Assembly (NCBI GenBank): GCA_027405735.1
Contig: JAPEHQ010000002.1
Coordinates: 62,001 to 126,000 of the forward strand
Source of the DNA: Mucor racemosus
Lineage: Eukaryota > Mucoromycota > Mucoromycetes > Mucorales > Mucoraceae
Direction: 5' to 3'
DNA length: 64,000 nucleotides
Below the pieces are notes generated by a model. It was not told the DNA's origin. It made no database searches and worked only from the letters and a program-made list of their open reading frames with translations. Positions within the stretch are counted from its first letter, which is position 1; every line of letters begins with the position of its first letter. Positions 1 to 10,332 of this stretch are shown here, one piece after another. The position numbers were made by a program, and so were the translations under genes.

Positions 1-500
1 ATAAATAAAAGAATTGAGGAAAGAGTGGGGGAGAAAAAAGAAAAATAATTCTAAATCAATTGATTTTGTGTGTTACAAACAGAAACTTACAAAAGCATAA
101 ACACTTTTAGTGTTGCTAAACAGGTTGTTGTCGTTGTTCCCATTTGGCCTCCGAAAGAAGAACATGGACAGAACTCTTTCAAACCCCAGGTTTCAAATTG
201 ATATATCTCGTCAATAAAACAATTTTGTTGAATCAGAGTAACGCGCATCTGCTTTAAAACGTTCAAATTATCTTCGTTACTGATTATATTACGATTGATA
301 TACTTTAGTAAATTGACTAAAAAACCTTGGGCTCATTGATCTGCTCATCTGGGCTGCCTGATCTGCACAAAATTTTTCATTCTGCCTATCTGTGCAGATC
401 ATTATGTCCATGGGAAGCATAGTTTTTCCGTAGACCGTAGTGATTTACTGCAATATTAAAAATCAAAATAATGTTACTTTCAAGATATCAAGTAGTTGCA
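1..500. other. AT-rich non-coding DNA
   Basis: No gene, RNA or clear repeat boundary is seen here. Around 320-400 there is a GC-richer patch with repeated GATCTGC-like words, without an open frame. It leads into the repeat that starts near 510. Confidence 0.5.
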
Positions 501-509
501 TTCTCCTCC

Positions 510-2045
510 AAAGTATAAAGAGTGTATTGACTTGACCTAACATTGACTTAAAATTGATTGTAAAAATTAAAACCATTAAATAAAGTATTATTGATTTATC
601 GAAAGGAAAATCGTATGAAATTAATCAAATAAAAAAGTACCGTTGTTTTATTATGAGCTTATAGAGAGGGTTTATGGTTTATATACTAATTGGATGAGTG
701 TATTAAATGTGAATGATAATATAATTAGAATGAACATATGGATATTGTGTGGATATATTGGGATCATGCTTCTATGATTCAATAGTAGCATGATGATAGA
801 CGCATGGAATATAGCCTTGTTTGATTTGCATGTAGAACATCATGGTTTGGCAGATGTTCTAATTGGTAATCCAGTAATTCTAATTCTAATAGATCAATTA
901 TATTTTTTGTATTCAAAAGATAGATCCTCATGTTGAAAGCTACTCTGCATTTTTTATTTCAGTAAAAGATATTGATTTTTTGTCGAGAAAATCAAAATTA
1001 TAGTTCATAGTGTATGCCAACTGAGTTCCAAAATTGGTTTGTAAAAACCGGTCGAAAAATGATTCAAAAAACAAAATCGTTTTATAGCTCATGAGCTGCA
1101 AAGCAAATAGACGTAGCGTTTTAAATAGTTTTTGTACAGTTTTAAATTATGCATCCGTCAAAACAATATTTAGCTAAATGTTTCACATTAAAATTTGCTT
1201 AAAATACAATTGAAATTTTGGAGGTTTTTTAAAGATACATAGTACTTTTTATAATTATGTTTTAAATAAAGGTAATGAAAATAATGCACAAAAAAATTAT
1301 CTATCGCTCTAGCCATTGCAAAAACTTCTAGCTACATGTTTCATGGAGAAAATGAGATTTTTGACAACTTTTTTTTCAGATTCAGAATTTGGGATGAGGG
1401 TATACAGGGAAAAAATGGAAGCTAGAAACGAAGGTATTTTTTTGTACACATTTTTGAGGATATCTCCACGAAAAATCAATATTTTGAAAAGAATTAAATT
1501 AGGTTCGGTAGAGCTCATTGAGGTCGATGGCATGAGTGTAAAAAATTGCTGCTCAATTTAATGAATATATTGATTTCCACTACAAAAAGGTCAAAAAAAG
1601 TCAAAAAAATAAAACTGCTCAGAATTTTTTTATACTTAAATATGTTATAGAGCACTTCAAAACAAGTAAGTTTTATTATTAAAAAGTGTTAGTATAGATT
1701 AATATTTCACAGAAATATGAAGGCTCAAGGTTTTTAATTTTAGCAGTGAAATACCTGTAAAAATCTGAAACATTAGTACTGCAAAAGTTATACCAACTGC
1801 AAAAAACAGGGTATTTTTAAATACTTATTTTTGGATTAAAGCTAAACATCTCAGGTACATTGGCATATAATTTTTTCCTGGTGTTATTTAGTGAAAAAAA
1901 AAAGTAAAGTAAGGATAAAAAGTGAGACCCAGTTTCTAAGAAAAAATCATTGGATTTACGTGTTTTTGAGCCTTTCGTGGAATATAAAATAATTTTAGGA
2001 ACAGATAGCATAGTGCGACCAATTCATATATGTAGCAATGTCTAA
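510..2045 (-). repeat. Repeat family R, copy A (interrupted)
   Basis: This stretch is the reverse complement of the repeat at 40730-42160 and is also related to 13430-14275 and 31255-31940. Landmarks shared by the copies are ATGAATTGGTCGCA near one end, a CACTTTTTTTATACT-type block, a TTTTCGTGGAGATAT block and a TTTTCTCGACGAAAAA block. About 610-895 is an extra segment absent from the other R copies. Two short open frames lie on the minus strand (1817-2011 and 1309-1533). They align with ORFs in copies B and D, but the first is frameshifted here. The copy looks decayed. The nature of the element is unknown. Confidence 0.7.
745..895. repeat. Short repeat V, copy 1
   Basis: This segment shares long imperfect identity with 32555-32695; both contain AGCATGATRATAGACG, then GATTTGCATGT, then a GGCTTGACAGAT-like word. 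Here it sits inside R copy A, which suggests it inserted later. No coding capacity. Confidence 0.55.
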
Positions 2046-2234
2046 TATATATCTCAAAAATGTTTAATAAGGGTTTACTTATAGGGTGGGGCACGCTTTG
2101 ATTTTAAAGATTGGAAACGTTGATAATTATCTTTTTCAGCATTTAGTCTTTTTGAAATGGGTCCTATGAAGGATTTAGCATCCATTTCAACATATGCATA
2201 TGATGTATAGCTTTCCTATATTTCACTATTTAGG

Positions 2235-2680
2235 AAATGCAGCAAAATCAATGGTTCGTCAAGTATATAAGGCATATAATAGTGCAAGGTTTAAATTATT
2301 ATGTAACATCTGGAACAGTAACTGCCCTTGAATGCCGCTGTACAAAAGATAGTTTTTCTCAAGTATTCAAGGAAGTGATGGAAGGCTATTATTAGTATAT
2401 CCATGTAGATTATGATGAGTATCAATTTGGCCTGGTCAAGAAAACTGATTTGTCATTGCCTTCCATAATACAGTATATATCATCTCGCGTTGGCAGTTGA
2501 GACTAAAATTTCCATTATACTAATTATTATCCAGTTCTCACAAAACGTAGTGGCCGCCACCACAAACGAAATTAGAAATTTCCTAAAAGCGGGTCATCTT
2601 AAAACATACAGTACATCAATTTCAATTACCAAAAGAGGATATCAAAAGAGATTTAATCTTGATCATGAGCAGATTTAACC
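2235..2680 (+). pseudogene. Coding-like relic, unrecognised
   Basis: One frame is open for about 90 codons from 2240 to 2502, broken by a single TAG near 2392. A neighbouring frame is then open at 2490-2678. The composition (Cys, Trp and acidic residues) is less AT-driven than chance ORFs nearby. The 3' end has a 23-24 bp tandem duplication (AGATTTAATCTTGATCATGA type). I do not recognise a family. This could be a decayed gene or a fragment of a mobile element. Confidence 0.25.
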
Positions 2681-2949
2681 TTGATCATGAACATGTCAGT
2701 TGTGCTACGCAAACAAGATCATATTTAAAAATACCACCTTTTTTCTAATCAGTAGCAAATAAAGAAATATCTAAGATCAAGCTCTACGATAACATCTATC
2801 TTCAGATATATTATCGCAAGAAATAAATTTAAACGAATTTTAGCAATAAAAATAATGTATATGTAAATATGTTTTTATTAAATAAAATTGTATTTAAGTC
2901 TAATGTACAAGGAGGGAAAATATTATAACAGGAATTTAAAGCATACAGA

Positions 2950-4020
2950 TTAGTTATCAGGGAGGAAAGTAGATTCGAGGATAATGGCAGTAACGCGGTA
3001 GGGATCAATGTTGGAAGCAGGTCTACGATCTTCCAAGTAACCCTTACCTTCCTTACCAACATGGCGAGGAATACGAATAGAAGCACCACGGTTGGCAACA
3101 CCGTATGAAAAGTTGTTCATGTTGGCAGTTTCATGCTTACCAGTTAAACGTTGGTCATTGTCTTCACCATAGACAGCAATATGTTCCATATGACGCAAGC
3201 TCATCTTTTGAATAGCCTTTTCAATGGCAACAATACCACCTTCTTGACGCATCTCCTCAGTAGAGAAGTTGGTATGGCAACCAGCACCGTTCCAGTCACC
3301 CTTGATAGGCTTAGGATGAATAGAAACAATGATACCAAAGTCTTCAGCGACACGTTCCAAGAGGTAACGAGAAGCCCAGAGCTCATCACCCATATCAATA
3401 CCGGTACAGGGACCAACTTGATATTCGAATTGACCAGGAGCTACTTCCATATTGACACCAGAAATGTTGACACCAGCAAAGAGACAGGCACGGTAGTGAG
3501 CTTCAACAATATCACGGCCAAAGACCTTACCAGCACCGACACCACAGTAGTATTTACCTTGTGCTTCAGGGAAGCCATGCTTGGGCCAACCACAAGGCTT
3601 GTTGGTCTCAGGATCAAAGAGACTGTATTCTTGTTCAATACCAAACCAAGGCTTAGAATCGGCATGAGCATCCATAATCTTCTTACAGTCATAACGGTAG
3701 TTGGTAGAGTGAGGAGTACCATCGGGATTGTAAGTCTCACAAATGACAAATTTATTATCACCACGACGGAAAGGATCAGCATAGAGAGCAACAGGTTTGA
3801 TCAAAATATCAGAATCATGACCTTCAGATTGGTTGGTGGAAGAACCATCAAAGTTCCATTCAGACAATTGCTCAGGCTTTGTAGGAACGAAATCAACGGT
3901 CTTGGTCTTGCTTCTAACACAGTTGACAGCATCGATCCAGACATATTCGACTTGGACCTTGTTTCTTTGATCAAGAGTAAGATATTTTTCAAGAAGATCG
4001 TTGTTAGAAATAGCAGCCAT
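2950..4020 (-). CDS. GLN1: Glutamine synthetase (GS-II)
   Basis: This 356-aa intronless ORF encodes cytosolic eukaryotic glutamine synthetase, which makes glutamine from glutamate, ammonia and ATP. The beta-grasp domain carries NFDGSSTNQSEGHDSD (about residues 55-70), the hallmark loop near the active site. The catalytic domain has PWFGIEQEYSLF (metal-binding glutamates), GAGCHTNFSTEEMR, and near the C-terminus ANRGASIRIPR, the ATP/phosphate-binding loop. Length is as expected for fungal GS-II. The start at 4020 gives a normal N-terminus. A TATATAAA box lies about 60 bp upstream on the coding strand. GATAAG elements and a 45-T tract further upstream suggest GATA-factor (nitrogen) control. This is a confident identification. 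Confidence 0.97.
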   Translation of the reverse strand: MAAISNNDLLEKYLTLDQRNKVQVEYVWIDAVNCVRSKTKTVDFVPTKPEQLSEWNFDGSSTNQSEGHDSDILIKPVALYADPFRRGDNKFVICETYNPDGTPHSTNYRYDCKKIMDAHADSKPWFGIEQEYSLFDPETNKPCGWPKHGFPEAQGKYYCGVGAGKVFGRDIVEAHYRACLFAGVNISGVNMEVAPGQFEYQVGPCTGIDMGDELWASRYLLERVAEDFGIIVSIHPKPIKGDWNGAGCHTNFSTEEMRQEGGIVAIEKAIQKMSLRHMEHIAVYGEDNDQRLTGKHETANMNNFSYGVANRGASIRIPRHVGKEGKGYLEDRRPASNIDPYRVTAIILESTFLPDN

Positions 4021-4077
4021 TTTGTAAAGAGATGTGGGTATGTTGATAAAATGGAAAGTTGCGTTTGAACAAGAGTC

Positions 4078-4086
4078 TTTATATAT
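4078..4086 (-). promoter_or_regulatory. TATA box of glutamine synthetase
   Basis: The coding strand reads ATATATAAAGA about 58-66 bp before the ATG of the glutamine synthetase gene, a normal distance for a TATA element with a short leader. Confidence 0.55.
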
Positions 4087-4164
4087 GAATTTTCTATTAG
4101 ATCTATAAATTCGATTCCTATCAAATAGCCTTAAAAGGCAAGTTGATGGTTACTTTTTAAAAGA

Positions 4165-4200
4165 AAGAAGCTTATCATCCCCGGGGGTTCTTATCTGTTG
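4165..4200 (-). promoter_or_regulatory. Paired GATA-factor sites upstream of glutamine synthetase
   Basis: On the coding strand two GATAAG hexamers lie about 20 bp apart (CAGATAAGAAC and GATGATAAGC), roughly 150-175 bp before the ATG. More GATA words occur at 4500-4516 (AGATAAAAGATAAG, plus strand) and near 4595. HGATAR is the core bound by the AreA/NIT2 type of nitrogen regulators, for which glutamine synthetase is a classic target. Binding itself is inferred. Confidence 0.45.
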
Positions 4201-4285
4201 GCTATGAATTATCCTTTTGGAGTACAAGGAAATATCTATATATGAATTATATACCAAAAATACCTATTGCAAGTTATACCCTTTG

Positions 4286-4289
<4 letters not shown>

Positions 4290-4334
<45 letters not shown>
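4290..4334. repeat. 45-base poly(T) tract
   Basis: An uninterrupted run of 45 T lies about 270-315 bp upstream of the glutamine synthetase start. Long poly(dA:dT) tracts exclude nucleosomes in fungal promoters. It could also be a slippage-prone microsatellite or partly a sequencing artefact. Confidence 0.8.
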
Positions 4335-4700
4335 CCAAGAAATATATGATAGATATTACAGCTAAATTGGTATAGTTGGCTCATTAGCTTATTGCAAATG
4401 GTTTGGTTCAATCTTCTTTTGATCATTATTTTATGATTGGATATTTGCATCTCTTTACAATAAAGTGGTGATTGCAATTAGTACCTTTTTCTGGGATTAA
4501 TAGATAAAAGATAAGACAAAAAATTATAGTGCTTAATTGTTAGATGTTACTGACTCACATGATGGTGATCCCGTAAAAAGCAGAATTCGTATCTTATCAT
4601 ATGGATTTCAATTATATAATATGGTCTCAACTCAAATTTATGTAATACAAGCACCATCAAATCCTCAGTTTACAAACTTTTTATTTTTATTTTAGATGAT

Positions 4701-6079
4701 CTATTTCTTAAATCTTTTTCCGTATTTATTTCTTCGTAGCGCTAAAGCATCTTCCTCACTCATTTCATCAGCTGTGTCTACTAATGTCGATGAAATGAAC
4801 TGATTCATTATTATATTATTATTATGGTTATTATTATTGGTATTATTATGATTAGTCTTTTTAGAATTAGTTTTAGTAGTCTTTTTTGGTATCGCAAATG
4901 ATGTGTCAATTTCTTCTTCTTCTTTTTCTTCATTATCATCCTGGTAAAGAAATTTATTTACAAGGCCGATTGGTATATCATGAAGCTCTGGTATCCAATC
5001 GGATGGTCGATCAGATACTACTTCATTATCCAATTGCATTAAATTTGCATGTTCATCTTTATGAAAAACATCAGTATTCATTTTGAGAGATTTCTGTATA
5101 TGCATTACCTGTTATACAATCCAGATGATTAAAAGGCGCTGTGTTCATCAAGTTTATAGTCATAAACGATATGAACACAAACCATACAAATGTCATTAAC
5201 CAAATAGGTATCGCTAATGCCCAATATCGATTTGGATAGTATGTAATGCCTAAACTATGTAAAATTTCATCAGGGACATATGCCCAAATTAAGTATATGC
5301 CTATTTTTTATATATTAATTTAGTAACAAACAACAATTATAGCATTATATTTACTTTACCAAATGCTACAAATGATGCCAAATACATGACAAATCCATAA
5401 TATTCATAAGCAGGTGTTTTGTTTGTGATGGCTACTGGTGGTGCTCTCTCTACATGTGGAAGATTAAAAGATACCCTATTATTCTGCCGTTAAAAAACAT
5501 CCTTTCATTTCATCTAATACAAAAGCTTACTCGGAATATGATCTTGGTCTATGTCCTTTCTTTGTTTGATTCGGTTTAGATTGTATACCATTCATTAAAA
5601 TTCTACTTGTCGAATGATTATTGTTGACAGCTGTTGTTGTTGTTGACCTTTTGTAATCACGAAATTTATCATCATCCTCATCGACAATAGCTGCCTTTCC
5701 ATATTTTGCGCTCAAAAAACTACTAAAAGAATGTCTTCTTTTTGTGATACTATTTGTATACTAATTAGATACCATTGCAATCATTGGTTATTTTGATAAA
5801 TTACACTTGTTTCTTTGGTTGCTCAGTAGACTTATTAATTGAATTATAATCACTATAACCTCGACGCATTGATGTTGACATATTAGCTACCTGTGTTTTG
5901 GATAGACTAGCTGTTGCTGACGAAATCGCATAGTTCACCAAGTTTGGTAATGATGGTGTAGAGCGCGAAGTTGAGAGCGTTGTATATACATTTTTTTCTA
6001 ATAATATTTTTGCAAAGGTAGGAGGAGCATACTTTTTATTAAGATTTTCTTGTTCTACGACCATATCGTGCCCCAACAA
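4701..6079 (-). CDS. PIGP: PIG-P domain protein, GPI-GlcNAc transferase subunit
   Basis: Five exons (6079-5805, 5749-5531, 5475-5360, 5300-5109, 5020-4701) splice in frame to 373 aa. The C-terminal half is a PIG-P domain: a transmembrane segment (YGFVMYLASFVAFGIYLIWAY), the hallmark SLGITYYPNRYWALAIP, a second transmembrane segment, then DWIPELHDIPIGLVNKFLYQ. PIG-P is a subunit of the ER enzyme that starts GPI-anchor synthesis by moving GlcNAc onto phosphatidylinositol. The first ~175 residues are a Ser/Thr/Asn-rich extension without a recognisable domain, and the tail after the domain is Asn-rich and basic. The intron at 5108-5021 is needed to keep the frame into DWIPELHDIPI. Family members are usually much shorter (about 130-220 aa). 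Confidence 0.85.
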
Positions 6080-6703
6080 GTACTCATGGTACTAATAAAA
6101 AAGAGAGATTTGCTGCTTTCTTGTCTTTCTGGACTTCAATGGTGTGTGCTGCTTGCAATTTCCAGGTGACTCGCTTCATTAATGATTGCTATCAAGGCAA
6201 TGTCATGATTTGAAAGTCGAAAAGTGAGGAGATGTACATTTACATTTAGTTGCTTTGTTATAATATTCAGCCTCTATTAATATAATATAAAGTATGTTGC
6301 TTTTCTGAAGTGAAACTCTCATTTGGTACACAACTATATATCACTAGTTCCTAACTTAATTGACGAAAGCCACAAGCTTACAAGACCATTTCACATCAAA
6401 CACTTCAACCTCAAATGAGACTCAGATGCTTTTGGAATATCTTTAAAGAGTTTTCAGGATACTAATATTTTAGCTAAATCTATAAAAATTTGAGAAAAAC
6501 AAACTAAGCCATTTTTTCAATACTATGGTATTTTTACTTCTTTCCAAAATCTGATGATAATGCGATTTATTCTTCATTTTCTATAGGGTATCTGATCCAT
6601 TGTGGCGGATTAACAACATTTTGCACGACAGTCTAAAACCCAATGCCACCGCGACGATCACCTGATTCCGAGGTTTGACATTGCAACGCTTTTCATTTCT
6701 TCA
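6080..6703. other. Intergenic: promoter side of PIG-P and 5' flank of the LINE ORF1-like gene
   Basis: No ORF of note is seen. The segment separates two divergent reading frames (PIG-P leftward, ORF1-like protein rightward) and should hold both promoters. A TATA-like AATATAATATAAAG occurs near 6279-6292. Confidence 0.4.
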
Positions 6704-6745
6704 TTGTTTATTTTATCTCTAGGGATTAGCTACTGTGAAATTGAT

Positions 6746-8263
6746 ATGTCTAGCGATAATACTTCTTCAAAATCAAAAAGAGACAACATTTCTGACCTTC
6801 CCGTAGCTGTTTTGCTACCAAAATCTAGCTCAAAATCAACCCAACAACCTAGTACATCTACATCTACACCTACACCTACACATACAATGAATCAACCTGT
6901 ATCTAATAATAACTCAATATCTAACGACGAACTTTTAAAATCCTTGAAACAATGCATTGAAACTGCTTTAGAACCCCTAAATCAGCGGATTACAAACATT
7001 GAAAAAGCTATGTTTGATCGTACATCATCAATTGCAGCGCAAGTTTCTACAGTGAGCATCAACCAACAAACACTTCATGATAATCTTCTCATCATCATTG
7101 ACAAACTAGACGAGTTACAATTCGAAGACCAATCAGTATACACTACTGAATCAAACCAATCCTTGTCTAATCTCGGTATACCTTCAAAACGTTCTTCCAG
7201 CAAAAATGCAGATAATCTATCTACATGCAGTACTGAAACAAGTGAATCTCTCTCCAACTTTGAACTACCTGAAGAAGATTCCTCTATCAATGAAGAAGAA
7301 GACGAATATGAATCTGTAAATGCCGAACCATTAAAACCCATGTTTAACTTTAGGTTGCTCAAAGCAACTTCCTTCTCCAGCAGATTTAACCATAATGATG
7401 AGTTATCACGTACTGAATCAAGTAAAACTACGGTTAATTCTCATGTACCTGATGTAATTCCTCCCTCCACTAATCAAGTTGATACAGCCAGGGTATTGGA
7501 TGTACCTCATGAAGATAAACAACTAAAGCAAACGAAACAAAATAAGCAAATAAAACAAGCAATGCGAGCATCAGATCCAGTACCAGTATCTACTCCAGCT
7601 CCATTACAAGTACAAGCTCCAGCTCCAGTAGCAGCCCCAGTAGCAGCTTCAGCATTAGTATCAGTGACATCCTTAATATCAGCTACACCACCAACAACAG
7701 ATACAGCAGCAGCTATAGAAACACCACCTCAAGTCAGCCTTTTCAGAGAAGAAAACAGGTCTTCTCGTCATTCTCGTACTCCTAAATGTAAAAACTTTAC
7801 TTACATTTACCTCAATCTTAGATATCGTCAGTTAAACAGAGAAATTCGATCAAAGTTCCGTACACTTGGATTATCTTTAAATAAGATAATTGATATAAAC
7901 TCTCCTGTTTCTAAAGTCATTGCTGTTTTATTACCTGATGATTACCTTCAAGAAGCCATCGATATTTTAAAAACGCATGATATACCAATTTTACTAGACT
8001 TTGACCCTCTTGATCCAAAGAATTTGGGTGACCCTAAATTCAAAAATCTCCCTCTGGAAGAACGCACCCAGCTGATCCGTCGCTTTCACACTAATCAGAT
8101 GCAAAAGGCTTTAAATAATATGAAGGCCACTGTGAAATTTGATGTAGCTTTGGGCTTTGAGAAGAAAGGTTGGATCGATGAAGAAACAGTAAGAAAAATA
8201 GCCCTAGAATCCTCTGCTGTCCCTAAATCCAAGCCTAATCGTAATCGCGGTGGAAGATCATAA
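6746..8263 (+). CDS. Stand-alone LINE ORF1-like protein
   Basis: The ORF opens at 6704, but the start at 6746 (MSSDNTSSKS) is more natural and gives 505 aa. The N-terminal 300 residues are low-complexity (Ser/Thr/Pro/Gln, and a Pro-Ala stretch near 7580-7720), with a helical segment around residues 60-120. The C-terminal ~140 residues match ORF1 of the LINE at 20442 position by position: FTYIYLNLRYRQLNREIRS against YDYIYLHLSKRLTRGVIRS, FDPLDPKNLGDP against FDPTNPDLLGDP, and a shared GWIDEE/GWLNEE near the end. No endonuclease or reverse transcriptase ORF follows; DNA after 8263 is non-coding. It is intact with no stops, so it is either a recent ORF1-only element or a gene co-opted from a LINE. 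In the full element ORF1 is expected to bind element RNA; the role here is unknown. Confidence 0.75.
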   Translation: MSSDNTSSKSKRDNISDLPVAVLLPKSSSKSTQQPSTSTSTPTPTHTMNQPVSNNNSISNDELLKSLKQCIETALEPLNQRITNIEKAMFDRTSSIAAQVSTVSINQQTLHDNLLIIIDKLDELQFEDQSVYTTESNQSLSNLGIPSKRSSSKNADNLSTCSTETSESLSNFELPEEDSSINEEEDEYESVNAEPLKPMFNFRLLKATSFSSRFNHNDELSRTESSKTTVNSHVPDVIPPSTNQVDTARVLDVPHEDKQLKQTKQNKQIKQAMRASDPVPVSTPAPLQVQAPAPVAAPVAASALVSVTSLISATPPTTDTAAAIETPPQVSLFREENRSSRHSRTPKCKNFTYIYLNLRYRQLNREIRSKFRTLGLSLNKIIDINSPVSKVIAVLLPDDYLQEAIDILKTHDIPILLDFDPLDPKNLGDPKFKNLPLEERTQLIRRFHTNQMQKALNNMKATVKFDVALGFEKKGWIDEETVRKIALESSAVPKSKPNRNRGGRS

Positions 8264-8922
8264 ATGTATCATTGGTTCTTCTCTTTCAATATTCTCTTAT
8301 TCCACTTTCATGGTCAACAAAGATTTGAAATGTTGCAAATACAAATCTAATTGGCGGCTTATGCCAGAGTAATTGTTGGTTTTTGAAATAAATGTTTGTT
8401 TTTACAAAGTTCTTATTATAAAGGTTATTGACATCTGAAGTTGCTTACAGTCAATGCAAATAGTTTTCAGTTATAAACGGCCAATAAGACTGCTTGAAGC
8501 AGAAAGTATTAGTAAAATACTGTACATTGTTCATTATCCATGCTGATGTCTCAGTAAATCCTCTTGATCATACTGACGGTAGGTCACTTGAATCACTGAT
8601 AACGACACACACTGGATACGATGCTCAAAGTCTTATTATCATTAATATATAAGCGCTGTTACCTAAGTATACATCATTTTGATGATTTGTATGACATTGT
8701 ATACCATTGTGATGAAATAGTTGATTTAATTTCACATGTTCCTCCCAAAAGAAAAGGAATAGACATAGCTATCGACTTTTTTTACATGTGCTCAAGCGAG
8801 CATTATTGTATTGAACAAAGTAAAAAATAACAACAAAAAGGTTGTTTATTAAAAATATGATGATATGATTCTAATTTGATTTATAAAATGTTGCGTTTGG
8901 ATGATAAACTATTAATAAAAAA
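8264..8922. other. Intergenic, no supported gene
   Basis: This is the 3' flank of the ORF1-like gene and of the convergent LACTB2-like gene. An open frame at 8621-8830 has no supporting feature. No ORF2 remnant of a LINE is visible, and no poly(A) tail or target duplication was found. Confidence 0.45.
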
Positions 8923-10019
8923 CTATAATTTGCTTTCTCGAGGGATGTAGTTCCATTTTTGATTAACAATTCTAAAGATGTTTTCAGGATCGTAAGGATC
9001 AATATTTGCTTCTTTTTTGAATTGCTCGGCGTCAACCATTTCAACTTTCCCATCATTATACAATTTAATAAGATGTAATCCCACGGTACGTACGACAACG
9101 GCCAATAATTGTTCACTATAAGCTTTTTTAGATATGCTATTCATATATTCTGTTAATTCAATAGGTGTCCATGTGACAGAAATGTCCTCAAGCATAATAT
9201 CCACAATTTGCTTTTCTTTGGCTAATCGTTGAGATAAGTACTGTTCTACTTTTTCAATACCATTATTCACAACATCACCATGTCCAGGAAACAAACGAGA
9301 GGGTTTTAAATCTTGTATTTTGCGTAAACCGCCCATATACTCGGTGAGATCTTCAAATGCAACTGAACCATGACCAAGGATACAATCTGCAGTGAATACA
9401 ACGTCTTCTTCTTCTAAATAAAATGCACAGTGATCCTTGGCATGACCTGGTGTATGAAGAACTCGAATATGAACATCTTCATCAACTTCGATGATTTGAT
9501 TATCTTCTAAATCGTTAAATACAACGTAATCTGGCAAATTTTGCAAATGCTGGTAGAAATATTGATAAAGTTTACTCTTTGTGGCGAGAGGAAACTTGTG
9601 GATGTTGATATTTTGTAATTTTTGTCCTGTTTCGTTGAGAGGTTTGTTTAATTCTGAACTCATAATATGTTGAAGACCGCCCCAATGATCAGTATGGCAA
9701 TGACTAATGAAAATATCAGAGATATATGCTTCTGGGTGAATAGCTTTTAGTGATTCAATCAAGAGGGGCACATAACCAGGTTGGCCATCTCCACAATCGA
9801 TTAATACTTTACGATTTCCAATACCCACAAGGTAAGTATTTGTACCTGATGGTTAATTACTTTTAGTAAGAGTTGTTCTGATAAACTCAAATATCCATTA
9901 CCTTGAAGGGTGAATTTCCCAGGATTCAGGCCCATTACTCTCCAAACTCTATCTGTCAATTGAGCAAAATTTGGTAATTCAGGAAGATCGGATCTGGGAG
10001 TTGATTCATAAAAAGACAT
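8923..10019 (-). CDS. LACTB2: LACTB2-like metallo-beta-lactamase-fold hydrolase
   Basis: Two exons (10019-9902 and 9845-8923, 56-nt intron) join at FTLQG/TNTYLVG to give 346 aa. The metal-binding signature HCHTDHWGG (HxHxDH) follows LIDCGDGQPGY. Further metal ligands are in HTPGHAKDH, in the FTADCILGHGS block, and in LFPGHGDVV. The C-terminal ~80 residues fit the winged-helix tail typical of LACTB2. Human LACTB2 is a mitochondrial single-strand endoribonuclease; related fungal and plant proteins carry the same layout. Here no clear mitochondrial presequence is seen. An alternative is the related lactamase-like thioesterase of polyketide clusters, but no such cluster is present. Confidence 0.9.
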
Positions 10020-10332
10020 TTTAATATATTATATAGAGTAAGTGTGAAAAAGGCAGCATGGTCATAGGAAAGAGTTAGTAAACATATATAGTCTGGGTAG
10101 TAACACAATTATATTTATTATATCTGTCATCAACAATTTACCAGAAGTAGGCGGAACTAGATTAGGTAACATTTAAGGCGCCAAATTTCTTTGCTATATC
10201 TATCTGTATCTTGGGGTTTGAATATCTATATTTGACTTTCTGGTACACATAAACATCTCAAATTGGAAGGAAATAATTTTATCGATTTTATTATACAAGA
10301 AAAAGAAATGCAATTGTGAGAAACTAAATAAA

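Noticed and set aside
3151..4068. 305-aa plus-strand ORF over glutamine synthetase
   Set aside because: It is the antisense shadow of a highly conserved enzyme gene; no family features in its own translation.
4290..4334. Poly(T) as the tail of a retroposon or processed pseudogene
   Set aside because: No target duplication or retroposed gene body is found on either side.
5034..5105. Methionine start at 5105 as a separate small protein
   Set aside because: The region is an 88-nt intron of the PIG-P gene; reading through it breaks the conserved domain.
8621..8830. 69-aa plus ORF
   Set aside because: No domain, no conservation clue, in the 3' flank of two genes; likely chance.
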